DNA from: an uncultured Spirochaetaceae bacterium
GTDB taxonomy: Bacteria > Spirochaetota > Spirochaetia > Treponematales > Treponemataceae
Direction: 5' to 3'
Length of the DNA stretch: 6,014 nt
Assembly (NCBI GenBank): GCA_902766345.1
Contig: CACXDK010000201.1
Span: 1 to 6,014 of the forward strand
Below, one piece after another: positions 1 through 5,287 of this stretch (positions are counted from its first letter, which is position 1; every line of letters starts with the position of its first letter). The position numbers and the translations under genes are program-made. The notes under the pieces are model-generated. The model ran no database searches. It saw nothing but the letters and a program-made list of their open reading frames with translations, and was not told the DNA's origin.

Positions 1-1
1 A

Positions 2-598
2 GATGGCGAAGTTTACATTCATCCTCTTGAAACACGTGACGTTAATGCTTCTGGTATCATCCGTGAAGTTAAGAACGGACGCGGTGTAAAGAATGATGTT
101 CAGGACGCTGTTTGGCTTGACACTCCAATGATTGACATGATACATGGTGAAGGAACTATTCTTAAGAGTATTCCTGCTATGTACAACATGTTCATCAAAT
201 ACGGAATTGATATCCGCAAGGAGCCAATTCTTGTTTACCCAACACTCCACTATCAGAACGGTGGTGTTGAAATTGACAAGACCTGTCATTCAAGCATTCC
301 TAACCTCCTTGTTGCCGGAGAAGCTTCTGGTGGTGTTCACGGAACAAACCGCCTTATGGGTAACTCTCTGCTTGATGTTGTAGTATTCGGTCGCGAAGCT
401 GGTATTGAAGCTGGAAAGATGTTTAAGAACATCACTCTTGCAGATACAGCAAAACTTAACCTTAAGCACGTAAAGGACTTTGAGGCTGAGCGCGATAAGG
501 CTGGAATCAAGGATGATGTAGTATCTCCAAAGGTTCTTCCTACATATCACCACGGAAATCCTGAATTTGACAAGGAAATTCCTGGAGCAACAAAATAA
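2..598 (+). CDS. Fumarate reductase/succinate dehydrogenase flavoprotein-type subunit, C-terminal part (5' end outside window)
   Basis: The frame is open from base 2 to the TAA at 596-598 and gives 198 residues; the true start lies left of the window. Seen: a segment like the one after the capping domain of SdhA/FrdA (TRDVN...IREVKNGRG, visible residues 11-28), the substrate-binding His in HYQNGG (residue 83), and the family signature GEASGGVHGTNRLMGNSLLD with its substrate-binding Arg (residue 117) and FAD-contacting NSLLD. Known: this fold reduces fumarate to succinate, or the reverse, with FAD. The FAD-binding N-terminus, the catalytic Arg of the capping domain and any flavin-attachment His are off-window. 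After the signature only about 68 residues remain, too few for the roughly 150-residue helical C-terminal domain of classical SdhA/FrdA, so this may be a shorter, possibly soluble, relative. The codons (AAG, AAC, CGC, GGT favoured) suggest high expression. The electron donor and partner subunits cannot be seen. Fold is confident, exact substrate less so. Confidence 0.85.
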   Translation, partial: DGEVYIHPLETRDVNASGIIREVKNGRGVKNDVQDAVWLDTPMIDMIHGEGTILKSIPAMYNMFIKYGIDIRKEPILVYPTLHYQNGGVEIDKTCHSSIPNLLVAGEASGGVHGTNRLMGNSLLDVVVFGREAGIEAGKMFKNITLADTAKLNLKHVKDFEAERDKAGIKDDVVSPKVLPTYHHGNPEFDKEIPGATK

Positions 599-611
599 AT
601 AATTCTTAAAG

Positions 612-645
612 AAAGGGGCGTTTCAAAACGAAACGCCCCTTTTTT
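612..645 (+). terminator. Rho-independent terminator of the flavoprotein gene
   Basis: A 10-bp perfect stem (GGGGCGTTTC at 615-624 pairing with GAAACGCCCC at 630-639), a 5-base loop (AAAAC) and a run of six T follow the stop codon by 16 bases. Flanking A and T residues can extend the stem by three pairs. It separates this transcript from the transporter gene downstream. Confidence 0.95.
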
Positions 646-653
646 CTTACTTA

Positions 654-682
654 TTGCACAAGAGTTTATTAAGTAATATAAT
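654..682 (+). promoter_or_regulatory. Probable sigma-70-type promoter of the AspT-family transporter
   Basis: A perfect -10 box TATAAT (677-682) lies 17 bases after a weak -35 box TTGCAC (654-659). It sits just past the upstream terminator. Transcription would start near 689, leaving a leader of about 23 bases that holds the ribosome binding site GAGG (701-704), 7 bases before the ATG. The -35 match is poor (3 of 6), so the call rests on the -10 box, the spacing and the position. Confidence 0.6.
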
Positions 683-711
683 TAAATAAATTAATTTTAA
701 GAGGTAAAAGA

Positions 712-1914
712 ATGACTGCTTATCTAGCTGGGGTTTGTTCATCTGCCCTGTCATTTATTTTTATTGTATTTGCAATTGGTACTATAGGATATCTTGTCGG
801 TGGTATCAAAGTAAAAGGTATTGAACTTGGTACAGCAGGAGTACTTTTGGTAGCTCTTCTGTATGGAATTTTAACTCATTACATTCCAAGTTTTACCATT
901 TCAGAAAAGGAAATCTTTCTCTTTAATGCTAAAATAAAGGGAAACTTTGGCATTGTATCTAATATCGGTACAGCCCTATTCGTTACTGCAGTCGGCTTGA
1001 TTGCAGGTCCAAAGTTTTTCAGAAGTTTTAACCGTAGCACACTCAGCTACATCCTTCTTGGAGTTATCATAATCGCAATCGGAGGCGGAACAGCAGTTCT
1101 GTTCACTGTACTCGATAAAAATATGAGTTCATCAATGGCTGTAGGTCTTTTAACAGGTGGTCTTACTTCAACTCCTGGTTTCAGTGCAGGAAAAGAGTGT
1201 GTACAGGCTATAGAGGAAGATGTTACAGCAGGATACGGTATTGCTTATCTATACGGAGTTCTTGGTGTAGTACTTTTTGTTCAGCTTGTACCAAAACTTC
1301 TTAAAATAAACATGGCTGAGGAAGTAAAGAACTTTCAGGCTGCAAACCAGATAAAAATTCCTTCTCCTAAAGGAAAATTAACAAGCATGGATCCATTTGG
1401 ATTCTTTGCTTTCTTCCTTGCAGTTGCCCTTGGATGTCTCATTGGTGCAATAAAAATCCCGGGAATTAATTTCTCTCTTGGCAATTCAGGTGGATGTTTG
1501 ATTGGCGGTCTTATAATAGGGCATTTTGCACATCTTGGTGGCATTGACTGTCGCATAAAAAAGGAAACTCTCAACTTTATGAGAGAGCTTGGTCTTGTTC
1601 TGTTCCTTATAGGTGCAGGTGTTCCAGGTGGAGTAAACTTTATTGACAAGTTCAGATGGTCATACTTCCTCTATGGAGCTGTAATGACAACTGTTCCTAT
1701 GGTTGTAGGCTATATATTTGCTCGCTATGTATTCAAATTGAGCATACTTAACAACCTTGGTTCTATTACTGGTGGAATGACTTCTACCCCTGCTCTTGGA
1801 ACTTTGATTGCAACAGCTGGTACTGATGAAGTTTCTGCAGCATACGCAGCAACATATCCATTTGCTTTGGTATCAATTGTTCTTACGGCAAAAATCGTTA
1901 TAATGTTCTTGTAA
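712..1914 (+). CDS. AspT/YidE-family membrane transporter (putative amino-acid/dicarboxylate exchanger) lacking RCK domains
   Basis: 400 residues, very hydrophobic, with about ten membrane segments. The protein is two related halves. Each half has a KI/KV-x-GI start (about 31 and 246), a G-rich helix (VTAVGLIAG near 91; LFLIGAGVPGG near 297) and a signature loop: GGLTSTPGFSAG at 149-160 and GGMTSTPALGTL at 354-365. GYGIAYLYGVLGVV (174-187) and AAYAATYPFALVSI (376-389) repeat in parallel. This duplicated pattern is that of the AspT/YidE/YbjL family (Asp-Al_Ex repeats); the characterised member AspT swaps aspartate for alanine. E. coli YidE-like members are near 550 residues with RCK-type (TrkA_C) domains between the halves. 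Here the linker (about 200-228) is too short for one. The start is supported by GAGG 7 bases upstream. Substrate is unknown; aspartate or another small dicarboxylate is a guess from the family. Own promoter and terminator make it monocistronic. Confidence 0.85.
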   Translation: MTAYLAGVCSSALSFIFIVFAIGTIGYLVGGIKVKGIELGTAGVLLVALLYGILTHYIPSFTISEKEIFLFNAKIKGNFGIVSNIGTALFVTAVGLIAGPKFFRSFNRSTLSYILLGVIIIAIGGGTAVLFTVLDKNMSSSMAVGLLTGGLTSTPGFSAGKECVQAIEEDVTAGYGIAYLYGVLGVVLFVQLVPKLLKINMAEEVKNFQAANQIKIPSPKGKLTSMDPFGFFAFFLAVALGCLIGAIKIPGINFSLGNSGGCLIGGLIIGHFAHLGGIDCRIKKETLNFMRELGLVLFLIGAGVPGGVNFIDKFRWSYFLYGAVMTTVPMVVGYIFARYVFKLSILNNLGSITGGMTSTPALGTLIATAGTDEVSAAYAATYPFALVSIVLTAKIVIMFL

Positions 1915-1937
1915 TAAATATTAATCAAATATACAAG

Positions 1938-1980
1938 AAAAGCCCTGATAAGATGTTTAAGCATTTTATCAGGGCTTTTT
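1938..1980 (+). terminator. Terminator of the transporter gene, possibly bidirectional
   Basis: GCCCTGATAA (1942-1951) pairs perfectly with TTATCAGGGC (1966-1975). Inner bases 1952-1955 and 1962-1965 extend the stem to 14 pairs (one G-U) around a 6-base loop. A T run follows on the plus strand and an A run precedes it, so it could also stop transcripts arriving from the right on the minus strand. Confidence 0.93.
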
Positions 1981-2013
1981 TATGCACTAAATAGAAATAT
2001 AAAACAAATCTCA

Positions 2014-2032
2014 ATATCAGCAAAGCTGATAT
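2014..2032. repeat. Small perfect inverted repeat of unknown role
   Basis: ATATCAGC (2014-2021) and GCTGATAT (2025-2032) form an 8-bp perfect stem with a 3-base loop. It lies between the transporter terminator and the tRNA terminator. No T run follows on either strand, so it is not a standard terminator. The rest of 1981-2042 shows nothing else I can name. Confidence 0.5.
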
Positions 2033-2042
2033 ATAAAAGCAT

Positions 2043-2070
2043 AAAAAAAACCTTAATCTTTCGATTAAGG
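2043..2070 (-). terminator. Terminator of tRNA-Glu
   Basis: On the minus strand CCTTAATC-GAAA-GATTAAGG makes an 8-bp stem capped by a stable GNRA tetraloop, directly followed by eight T. It begins 7 bases after the tRNA discriminator base. Confidence 0.93.
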
Positions 2071-2077
2071 TCTTTCA

Positions 2078-2149
2078 CATCTCCCACGGGAATTGAACCC
2101 ATGTTGTCGGGATGAAAACCCGATGTCCTAACCACTAGACGAGGGAGAC
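2078..2149 (-). tRNA. tRNA-Glu (anticodon UUC)
   Basis: Read on the minus strand, a full 72-base cloverleaf folds: acceptor GTCTCCC/GGGAGAT, D arm GTCTAGTGGTTAGGAC, anticodon stem TCGGG/CCCGA with loop TTTTCAT (anticodon TTC), a 4-base variable region, and T arm ATGGG-TTCAATT-CCCGT. The discriminator is G73, as in bacterial tRNA-Glu. The CCA end is not encoded and must be added by the CCA-adding enzyme. The first acceptor pair is G1-U72, a wobble where G1-C72 is usual in E. coli tRNA-Glu. Besides translation, charged Glu-tRNA also feeds haem synthesis in some bacteria; nothing here shows which applies. The gene has its own promoter and terminator. Confidence 0.97.
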
Positions 2150-2186
2150 ATAAACTTAAGCTACTGCTTTCGTTTAGGATGATTAG

Positions 2187-2215
2187 ATAATATCATACCG
2201 ACATATTTTAGTCAA
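2187..2215 (-). promoter_or_regulatory. Promoter of tRNA-Glu
   Basis: On the minus strand TTGACT (2215-2210) is followed by a 17-base spacer and TATTAT (2192-2187): 5/6 matches in each box at the ideal distance. Transcription would start near 2180, about 30 bases before the tRNA, leaving a 5' leader for RNase P to remove. The stretch between the -10 box and the start is not GC-rich, unlike stable-RNA promoters under strong stringent control in E. coli. Confidence 0.85.
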
Positions 2216-2216
2216 G

Positions 2217-2238
2217 CACTTTATCAAAATAATCATCA
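2217..2238 (-). promoter_or_regulatory. UP-element-like sequence upstream of the tRNA-Glu promoter
   Basis: On the minus strand TATTTT-GAT-AAA-GTG-C runs directly into the -35 box. This aligns in register with the core of the E. coli UP-element consensus (TWTTTT, three bases, AAA, three bases), which binds the RNA polymerase alpha C-terminal domains. Only the distal AAA block is weak. A/T tracts continue further upstream to about 2270. Confidence 0.6.
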
Positions 2239-2243
2239 TTTTT

Positions 2244-2270
2244 TTTATATTTTTTTGAAAAAAATATAAA
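2244..2270. repeat. 27-base perfect A/T inverted repeat abutting the synthetase stop codon
   Basis: Bases 2244-2256 and 2258-2270 are perfect reverse complements around one G (2257), with seven T then seven A at the centre. It touches the TGA stop at 2271-2273. As RNA from the minus strand it would fold an all-A/U hairpin followed by A rather than U, so it is a poor intrinsic terminator. It may be a weak 3'-end structure, or just a bent A/T-tract. Confidence 0.55.
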
Positions 2271-3527
2271 TCACATTCCCATATCAACCTTTTTCAAAAG
2301 TTTTGTCTTGAAGTTTTTAGAATCATCATCATTTAGGCCCAAATCAAAAGCCCTGTTCAAATTAGCCATAGCTTCATTATACATGCCTAAATTATATTCC
2401 GACACAGCTTTTCTGTAATATACATGGCTTTGAAATTGATTAGCTTCAAGCGATTTATTAAAGCATTCTATGGCTTTTTTATCGTCCTGCATTACAGAAT
2501 AAACGATACCTTCATAGTACATAGCTCTAAATGCTTTTTTATCCAGTACAGAGCTTTCATGGAAGTCATTTAAGGCTTTATCATAGTTATTCTGAGCAAA
2601 ATATGCCATTCCCCTGTGCTTCAAAATAACAGAAAGCATGACATCTGGCAAACGTGGCTCTGTATTGATTATCTGAGTATAAATTGTAATTGCCTTTTCA
2701 AAATTACTACAGTTATGCTCATGCAAAGCCGCAAGAACAAGGTCATCAATACTACACTGCTCTGTGTCTATATTAGAAGACTTGAAGCGATTTGCATCAT
2801 TTTCATTCGTAGACAAACCAAGCGACTCATCGGTAAACTTGTCAGCCTTGTCATAGAATGTGTCACGACGCATTCCCAATTCAGCCTGAAGCTTATTTTG
2901 ATAATCTCGAATCTCTTGAAATATAGTATCAGCCAAGCCCAGATTAGCATTAATTGCAGCAAGCTTCCTGCGTAAAGGCTTGTCAAAAGGATTAAATTCA
3001 GATTTATATATAAGTTCATGCTCCACTTCTGCCCAGGCATCTTGTAAGATAGTTCGTACCTGAATTTCACAGACAACATCCTTTGGCAGAACAGGAGTTT
3101 TATTTTCTACAGGATAACAATCAGCTGGGATAGAAATCAAAACATGCACAGATTCATATCCAAACTCTCGAAACGATTGCTGAGAGCCTTTACGCTCAAC
3201 TTCACGTACATCAAAGTTGTTAGTAAGCTGTTTTACAACATTTTCTATGTCAGCTAAAAATGCACAGATAACACGGATTCCCATCATATCCGTCAATGTA
3301 ACAAGTTCTGTACTATTAGCGGAATCGTCAGCTTTCTGCCGCAATATTTTTCTATAATAGCTATCAAAAGACTTAATTCTTGTTTTATATGTCGGAGCAG
3401 AAGCAAGATGTAAAACTTCTTTCAGTCTTGCTTCGATCTTTCCTAGACACTCTGAAAATACAGGTCTATAAGAATTATAACGTTCCTGTATTACTGTTTT
3501 GTGCGGTAATAAATTCTGTTCATCCAT
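2271..3527 (-). CDS. Single-domain (p)ppGpp synthetase (RelA/SpoT synthetase domain) fused to C-terminal TPR repeats
   Basis: 418 residues, no signal peptide, so cytoplasmic. Residues about 20-175 are a RelA/SpoT synthetase domain with its motifs in order: RIKSFDSYYRK (50-60), DMMGIRV (80-86, metal-binding Asp80), GYESVH (123-128, Tyr124 in the position that stacks on the guanine), EIQVRT (154-159, catalytic Glu154) and AWAEVEHELIYK (164-175). Known reaction: pyrophosphate moves from ATP to GTP/GDP, giving (p)ppGpp. A helical segment follows (about 180-215), then a polar linker with charged and Asn/Ser residues (about 225-258), then four TPR-like repeats (about 262-293, 297-330, 333-365, 367-398). 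There is no HD hydrolase, TGS or ACT domain, so it resembles a small alarmone synthetase with a protein-binding tail. Some relatives (toxSAS) instead pyrophosphorylate tRNA 3' ends, which sequence alone cannot exclude. The bases before the ATG (TCTTTTCTTTGTATTTTT) hold no Shine-Dalgarno. It lies just after the flaA terminator and upstream of tRNA-Glu. Confidence 0.88.
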   Translation of the reverse strand: MDEQNLLPHKTVIQERYNSYRPVFSECLGKIEARLKEVLHLASAPTYKTRIKSFDSYYRKILRQKADDSANSTELVTLTDMMGIRVICAFLADIENVVKQLTNNFDVREVERKGSQQSFREFGYESVHVLISIPADCYPVENKTPVLPKDVVCEIQVRTILQDAWAEVEHELIYKSEFNPFDKPLRRKLAAINANLGLADTIFQEIRDYQNKLQAELGMRRDTFYDKADKFTDESLGLSTNENDANRFKSSNIDTEQCSIDDLVLAALHEHNCSNFEKAITIYTQIINTEPRLPDVMLSVILKHRGMAYFAQNNYDKALNDFHESSVLDKKAFRAMYYEGIVYSVMQDDKKAIECFNKSLEANQFQSHVYYRKAVSEYNLGMYNEAMANLNRAFDLGLNDDDSKNFKTKLLKKVDMGM

Positions 3528-3551
3528 AAAAATACAAAGAAAAGATAATAT

Positions 3552-3582
3552 AAAAAAAGCCGTCCCGCAAAGGACGGCTTTT
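3552..3582 (-). terminator. Terminator of flaA
   Basis: On the minus strand GCCGTCC-TTTGCG-GGACGGC makes a 7-bp GC-rich stem, extended by four A-T pairs and followed by seven T. It lies 45 bases after the flaA stop and ends 24 bases before the ATG of the alarmone synthetase. A smaller hairpin (ATCACT-AAA-AGTGAT, 3605-3619) lies between the flaA stop and this terminator. Confidence 0.93.
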
Positions 3583-3627
3583 ATCAGTCAATAATCTTTA
3601 TGATATCACTAAAAGTGATTCAATCAA

Positions 3628-4692
3628 TTACTGTACTGATGACTGAGCGTTAGAAGCACCGTTCTCATTGAGAGAAGATGTGAAAGCATCTTCTGTAGCT
3701 GCCTTCTGCTGCTCGATATAGCGGTTAACCTGCTTGTTACCAAAGCGAGACATTTCGATAGCCTTGCGGTCTGCTTCCTGCTTTGTTACGATTCCCCAGA
3801 TATCTTCTTCATCGATATCGCGGTCTGCAGAGAGGATTGCGAGGTCATAGATAACCTTTACATCCTTGAAGTAACCTACGAAGTCTGAACCAACATCGTT
3901 AGCATCGCGAGCTACCTGGAAACCAGCAAACTTAACATATGGAATACCACGTGGATAGATTGGAACTACTCTGATTTCACGTGCACGAACTTCCTGTACG
4001 TAGTCTGGGTTGTTCCAAATAAGTGTCTTCCAACCATCAAACTGGAGTGTACCCATGTAATAACGATGTTCTACATTGTCATTGTCCAAGAGCAATACAT
4101 AAAGTTTGTGTGGGAAGTTATCACCCATTGTTGTTACTGCGATTGATTTGAGAGTACCAACATTTCTTACAAGACCATAACCATCTTCATAGAGGTATTT
4201 ACCCTTCTGTTCATCTGTTGGAGCAAGACGGTTTCCGTTTGCATCAGCATCTGAAAGTGGTTCATAACCTTCAATTGTAAAAGGTGGAACAATCTTAGCA
4301 CTTGCATTGTGTGCCCAAGTTGGGAATACAACACGAACACCAAGAACATCCTTTCCTGCGAAAGGAACATCAGCTGACTGCTTTACAGGTGCTGCTACTG
4401 TCTTTGAATTAGCAAGAGCGAATACAGACTGTGCTGAAGAATTCAACTTTACTTCCCATTCTGGGAGAGAGAGAGAAGTCTTCATAAGAGCTTTCTGCTC
4501 AGCTGAAAATGATGAACCAGCAGCTACTGCAAAGTTCTGTACAGTTCTGCTGTTTTTTGTTGGATTGCCATTAGCATCCTGTACTGTATCTGCAACAAGC
4601 TGTGTAAAATCAATGAGTGTTGATTCCTTAGCAAATGCAAAACTTCCAGCCAAGAACATGGCAACAGTAATTAAAACAAAGGTCCTCTTCAT
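3628..4692 (-). CDS. flaA: Periplasmic flagellar filament outer-layer (sheath) protein FlaA
   Basis: 354 residues, close to the roughly 350 of T. pallidum FlaA1. Seen: a signal peptide (KR, hydrophobic core, AFA at 19-21; cleavage expected after Ala21), then blocks I recognise from treponemal FlaA: STLIDF (24-29), SAEQKALMKTSLSLPEWEV (63-81), LNSSA (83-87), VLGVRVVFPTW (116-126), YEDGYGLVRNVGTLKSIAV (168-186), NFPHKLYV (192-199), YYMGTLQFDGWKTLIWNNP (211-229), REIRVVPIYP (238-247), DFVGYFKDVKVIYD (270-283) and EDIWGI (296-301). Known role: FlaA is exported by the Sec route and coats the FlaB core of the periplasmic flagella, adding stiffness. The start is fixed by AAAGGAG at 4705-4699, 6 bases before the ATG. 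Codons are strongly biased (AAG, AAC, CGC, GGT), fitting an abundant protein. It has its own sigma-70-like promoter; I see no sigma-28 flagellar promoter. The numbered paralogue (FlaA1 or FlaA2) is not certain, though FlaA1 fits best. Confidence 0.96.
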   Translation of the reverse strand: MKRTFVLITVAMFLAGSFAFAKESTLIDFTQLVADTVQDANGNPTKNSRTVQNFAVAAGSSFSAEQKALMKTSLSLPEWEVKLNSSAQSVFALANSKTVAAPVKQSADVPFAGKDVLGVRVVFPTWAHNASAKIVPPFTIEGYEPLSDADANGNRLAPTDEQKGKYLYEDGYGLVRNVGTLKSIAVTTMGDNFPHKLYVLLLDNDNVEHRYYMGTLQFDGWKTLIWNNPDYVQEVRAREIRVVPIYPRGIPYVKFAGFQVARDANDVGSDFVGYFKDVKVIYDLAILSADRDIDEEDIWGIVTKQEADRKAIEMSRFGNKQVNRYIEQQKAATEDAFTSSLNENGASNAQSSVQ

Positions 4693-4725
4693 TCGAAACT
4701 CCTTTTATACTTTTGATGTAGCCTT

Positions 4726-4741
4726 GATACCTTATAGTATC
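4726..4741. repeat. Inverted repeat over the flaA -10/start region
   Basis: GATAC (4726-4730) and GTATC (4737-4741) are perfect reverse complements separated by six bases. The right arm covers most of the -10 box and the left arm falls at the predicted transcription start. It could be an operator or a 5'-end RNA hairpin; five-base arms can also arise by chance. Confidence 0.35.
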
Positions 4742-4764
4742 TCTTAACAATTAGATTTTGTCAA
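4736..4764 (-). promoter_or_regulatory. Sigma-70-type promoter of flaA
   Basis: On the minus strand a perfect -35 box TTGACA (4764-4759) is followed by a 17-base spacer and GATACT (4741-4736), 4/6 to consensus. TACTAT two bases later is an alternative at 19-base spacing. The sequence upstream is A/T-rich (about 4765-4795). The leader would be about 37 bases and carries the strong ribosome binding site. Confidence 0.75.
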
Positions 4765-4834
4765 CTTAGTTTTAATTAAATTTTACCTTTTTTTTGGCTC
4801 AATCAAATCTCGACTCCATTGATAAAAGCAATCA

Positions 4835-5287
4835 TTAATCAATACTTTTTCCATCAATTGAAACATCAATTTTATTAATAAATGTGAAGTTCTTCACAAT
4901 ATTAACCTTAAAAATATCAATGCTTTCTTTTATTGTCATACCGTCTACGCCAGTAAGAACTGCATCGTTAAAACCAACGTAAAGGTCTTTATTTTTGAGA
5001 AAGCAATAAGAAAGTTCCGTATCTCTTGGAAAAATGCGTATATACCTGTTTGTCATAGGTCCAAGAAGAACTTCCTCTACAAATAATTTTTCAGCACCCT
5101 GTACTGCTTTATTCGGCAAGAATCTCACTTCCGTACACAAATTTTTACTGTCATATGATGGAAAGTAAAATACATAGCGATGTTTTCTCTGAAAAACACA
5201 CCAGCAGAAGAGAGATGTAACCAATGCAATAAAGAAAGCGAAAATACACAAAAATGAAACAATTTTTTCTGATTTAGTCCGTATCAT
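4835..5287 (-). CDS. GerMN-domain protein with one N-terminal membrane anchor
   Basis: 150 residues. Residues about 9-32 are a hydrophobic helix after a basic start (MIRTKSEK), an uncleaved anchor or signal peptide; Cys residues in CWC (28-30) do not make a clear lipobox. The rest (about 37-148) looks like a GerMN domain: YVFYFP (38-43), VRFLP (54-58), AEKLFVEEVLLGP (65-77), IFPRDTELSYCFLKNKDLYVGF (85-106) and the closing VNIVKNFTFINKIDVSIDG (128-146). GerMN domains occur in spore-germination GerM and in envelope proteins of non-sporing bacteria; several are linked to peptidoglycan-remodelling machinery, but no enzymatic activity is established. The start overlaps the amidase stop in an ATGA (5287-5284), so the two are probably translationally coupled; no strong ribosome binding site stands at normal distance. 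I see no terminator between its stop and the flaA promoter, so read-through into flaA is possible. Domain call is from pattern memory, so moderate. Confidence 0.7.
   Translation of the reverse strand: MIRTKSEKIVSFLCIFAFFIALVTSLFCWCVFQRKHRYVFYFPSYDSKNLCTEVRFLPNKAVQGAEKLFVEEVLLGPMTNRYIRIFPRDTELSYCFLKNKDLYVGFNDAVLTGVDGMTIKESIDIFKVNIVKNFTFINKIDVSIDGKSID

Noticed and set aside
128..130. ATG as start of a 156-residue protein
   Set aside because: The same frame is open to base 2 and the upstream residues match the flavoprotein family, so this is an internal Met of a gene cut by the window edge.
1335..1964. Minus-strand reading frames opposite the transporter
   Set aside because: They mirror the membrane-protein codons, lack ribosome binding sites, and one crosses the transporter terminator.
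2244..2270. A/T palindrome as the terminator of the alarmone synthetase
   Set aside because: The stem is only A-U pairs and is followed by A, not U, on the transcribed strand.
2616..3079. Reading frames of about 100-120 codons on both strands within the alarmone synthetase
   Set aside because: They are out-of-frame shadows of a gene with clear catalytic motifs.
3602..3627. TTGATT-N16-TATCAT as a promoter of the alarmone synthetase
   Set aside because: Boxes are imperfect and the flaA terminator would lie between it and the gene, so it would need read-through; possible but not supported enough to annotate.
4307..4747. Plus-strand reading frame of 146 codons opposite the 5' part of flaA and its promoter
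   Set aside because: It is antisense to a clearly recognised gene, resembles no family, and runs across the flaA promoter.
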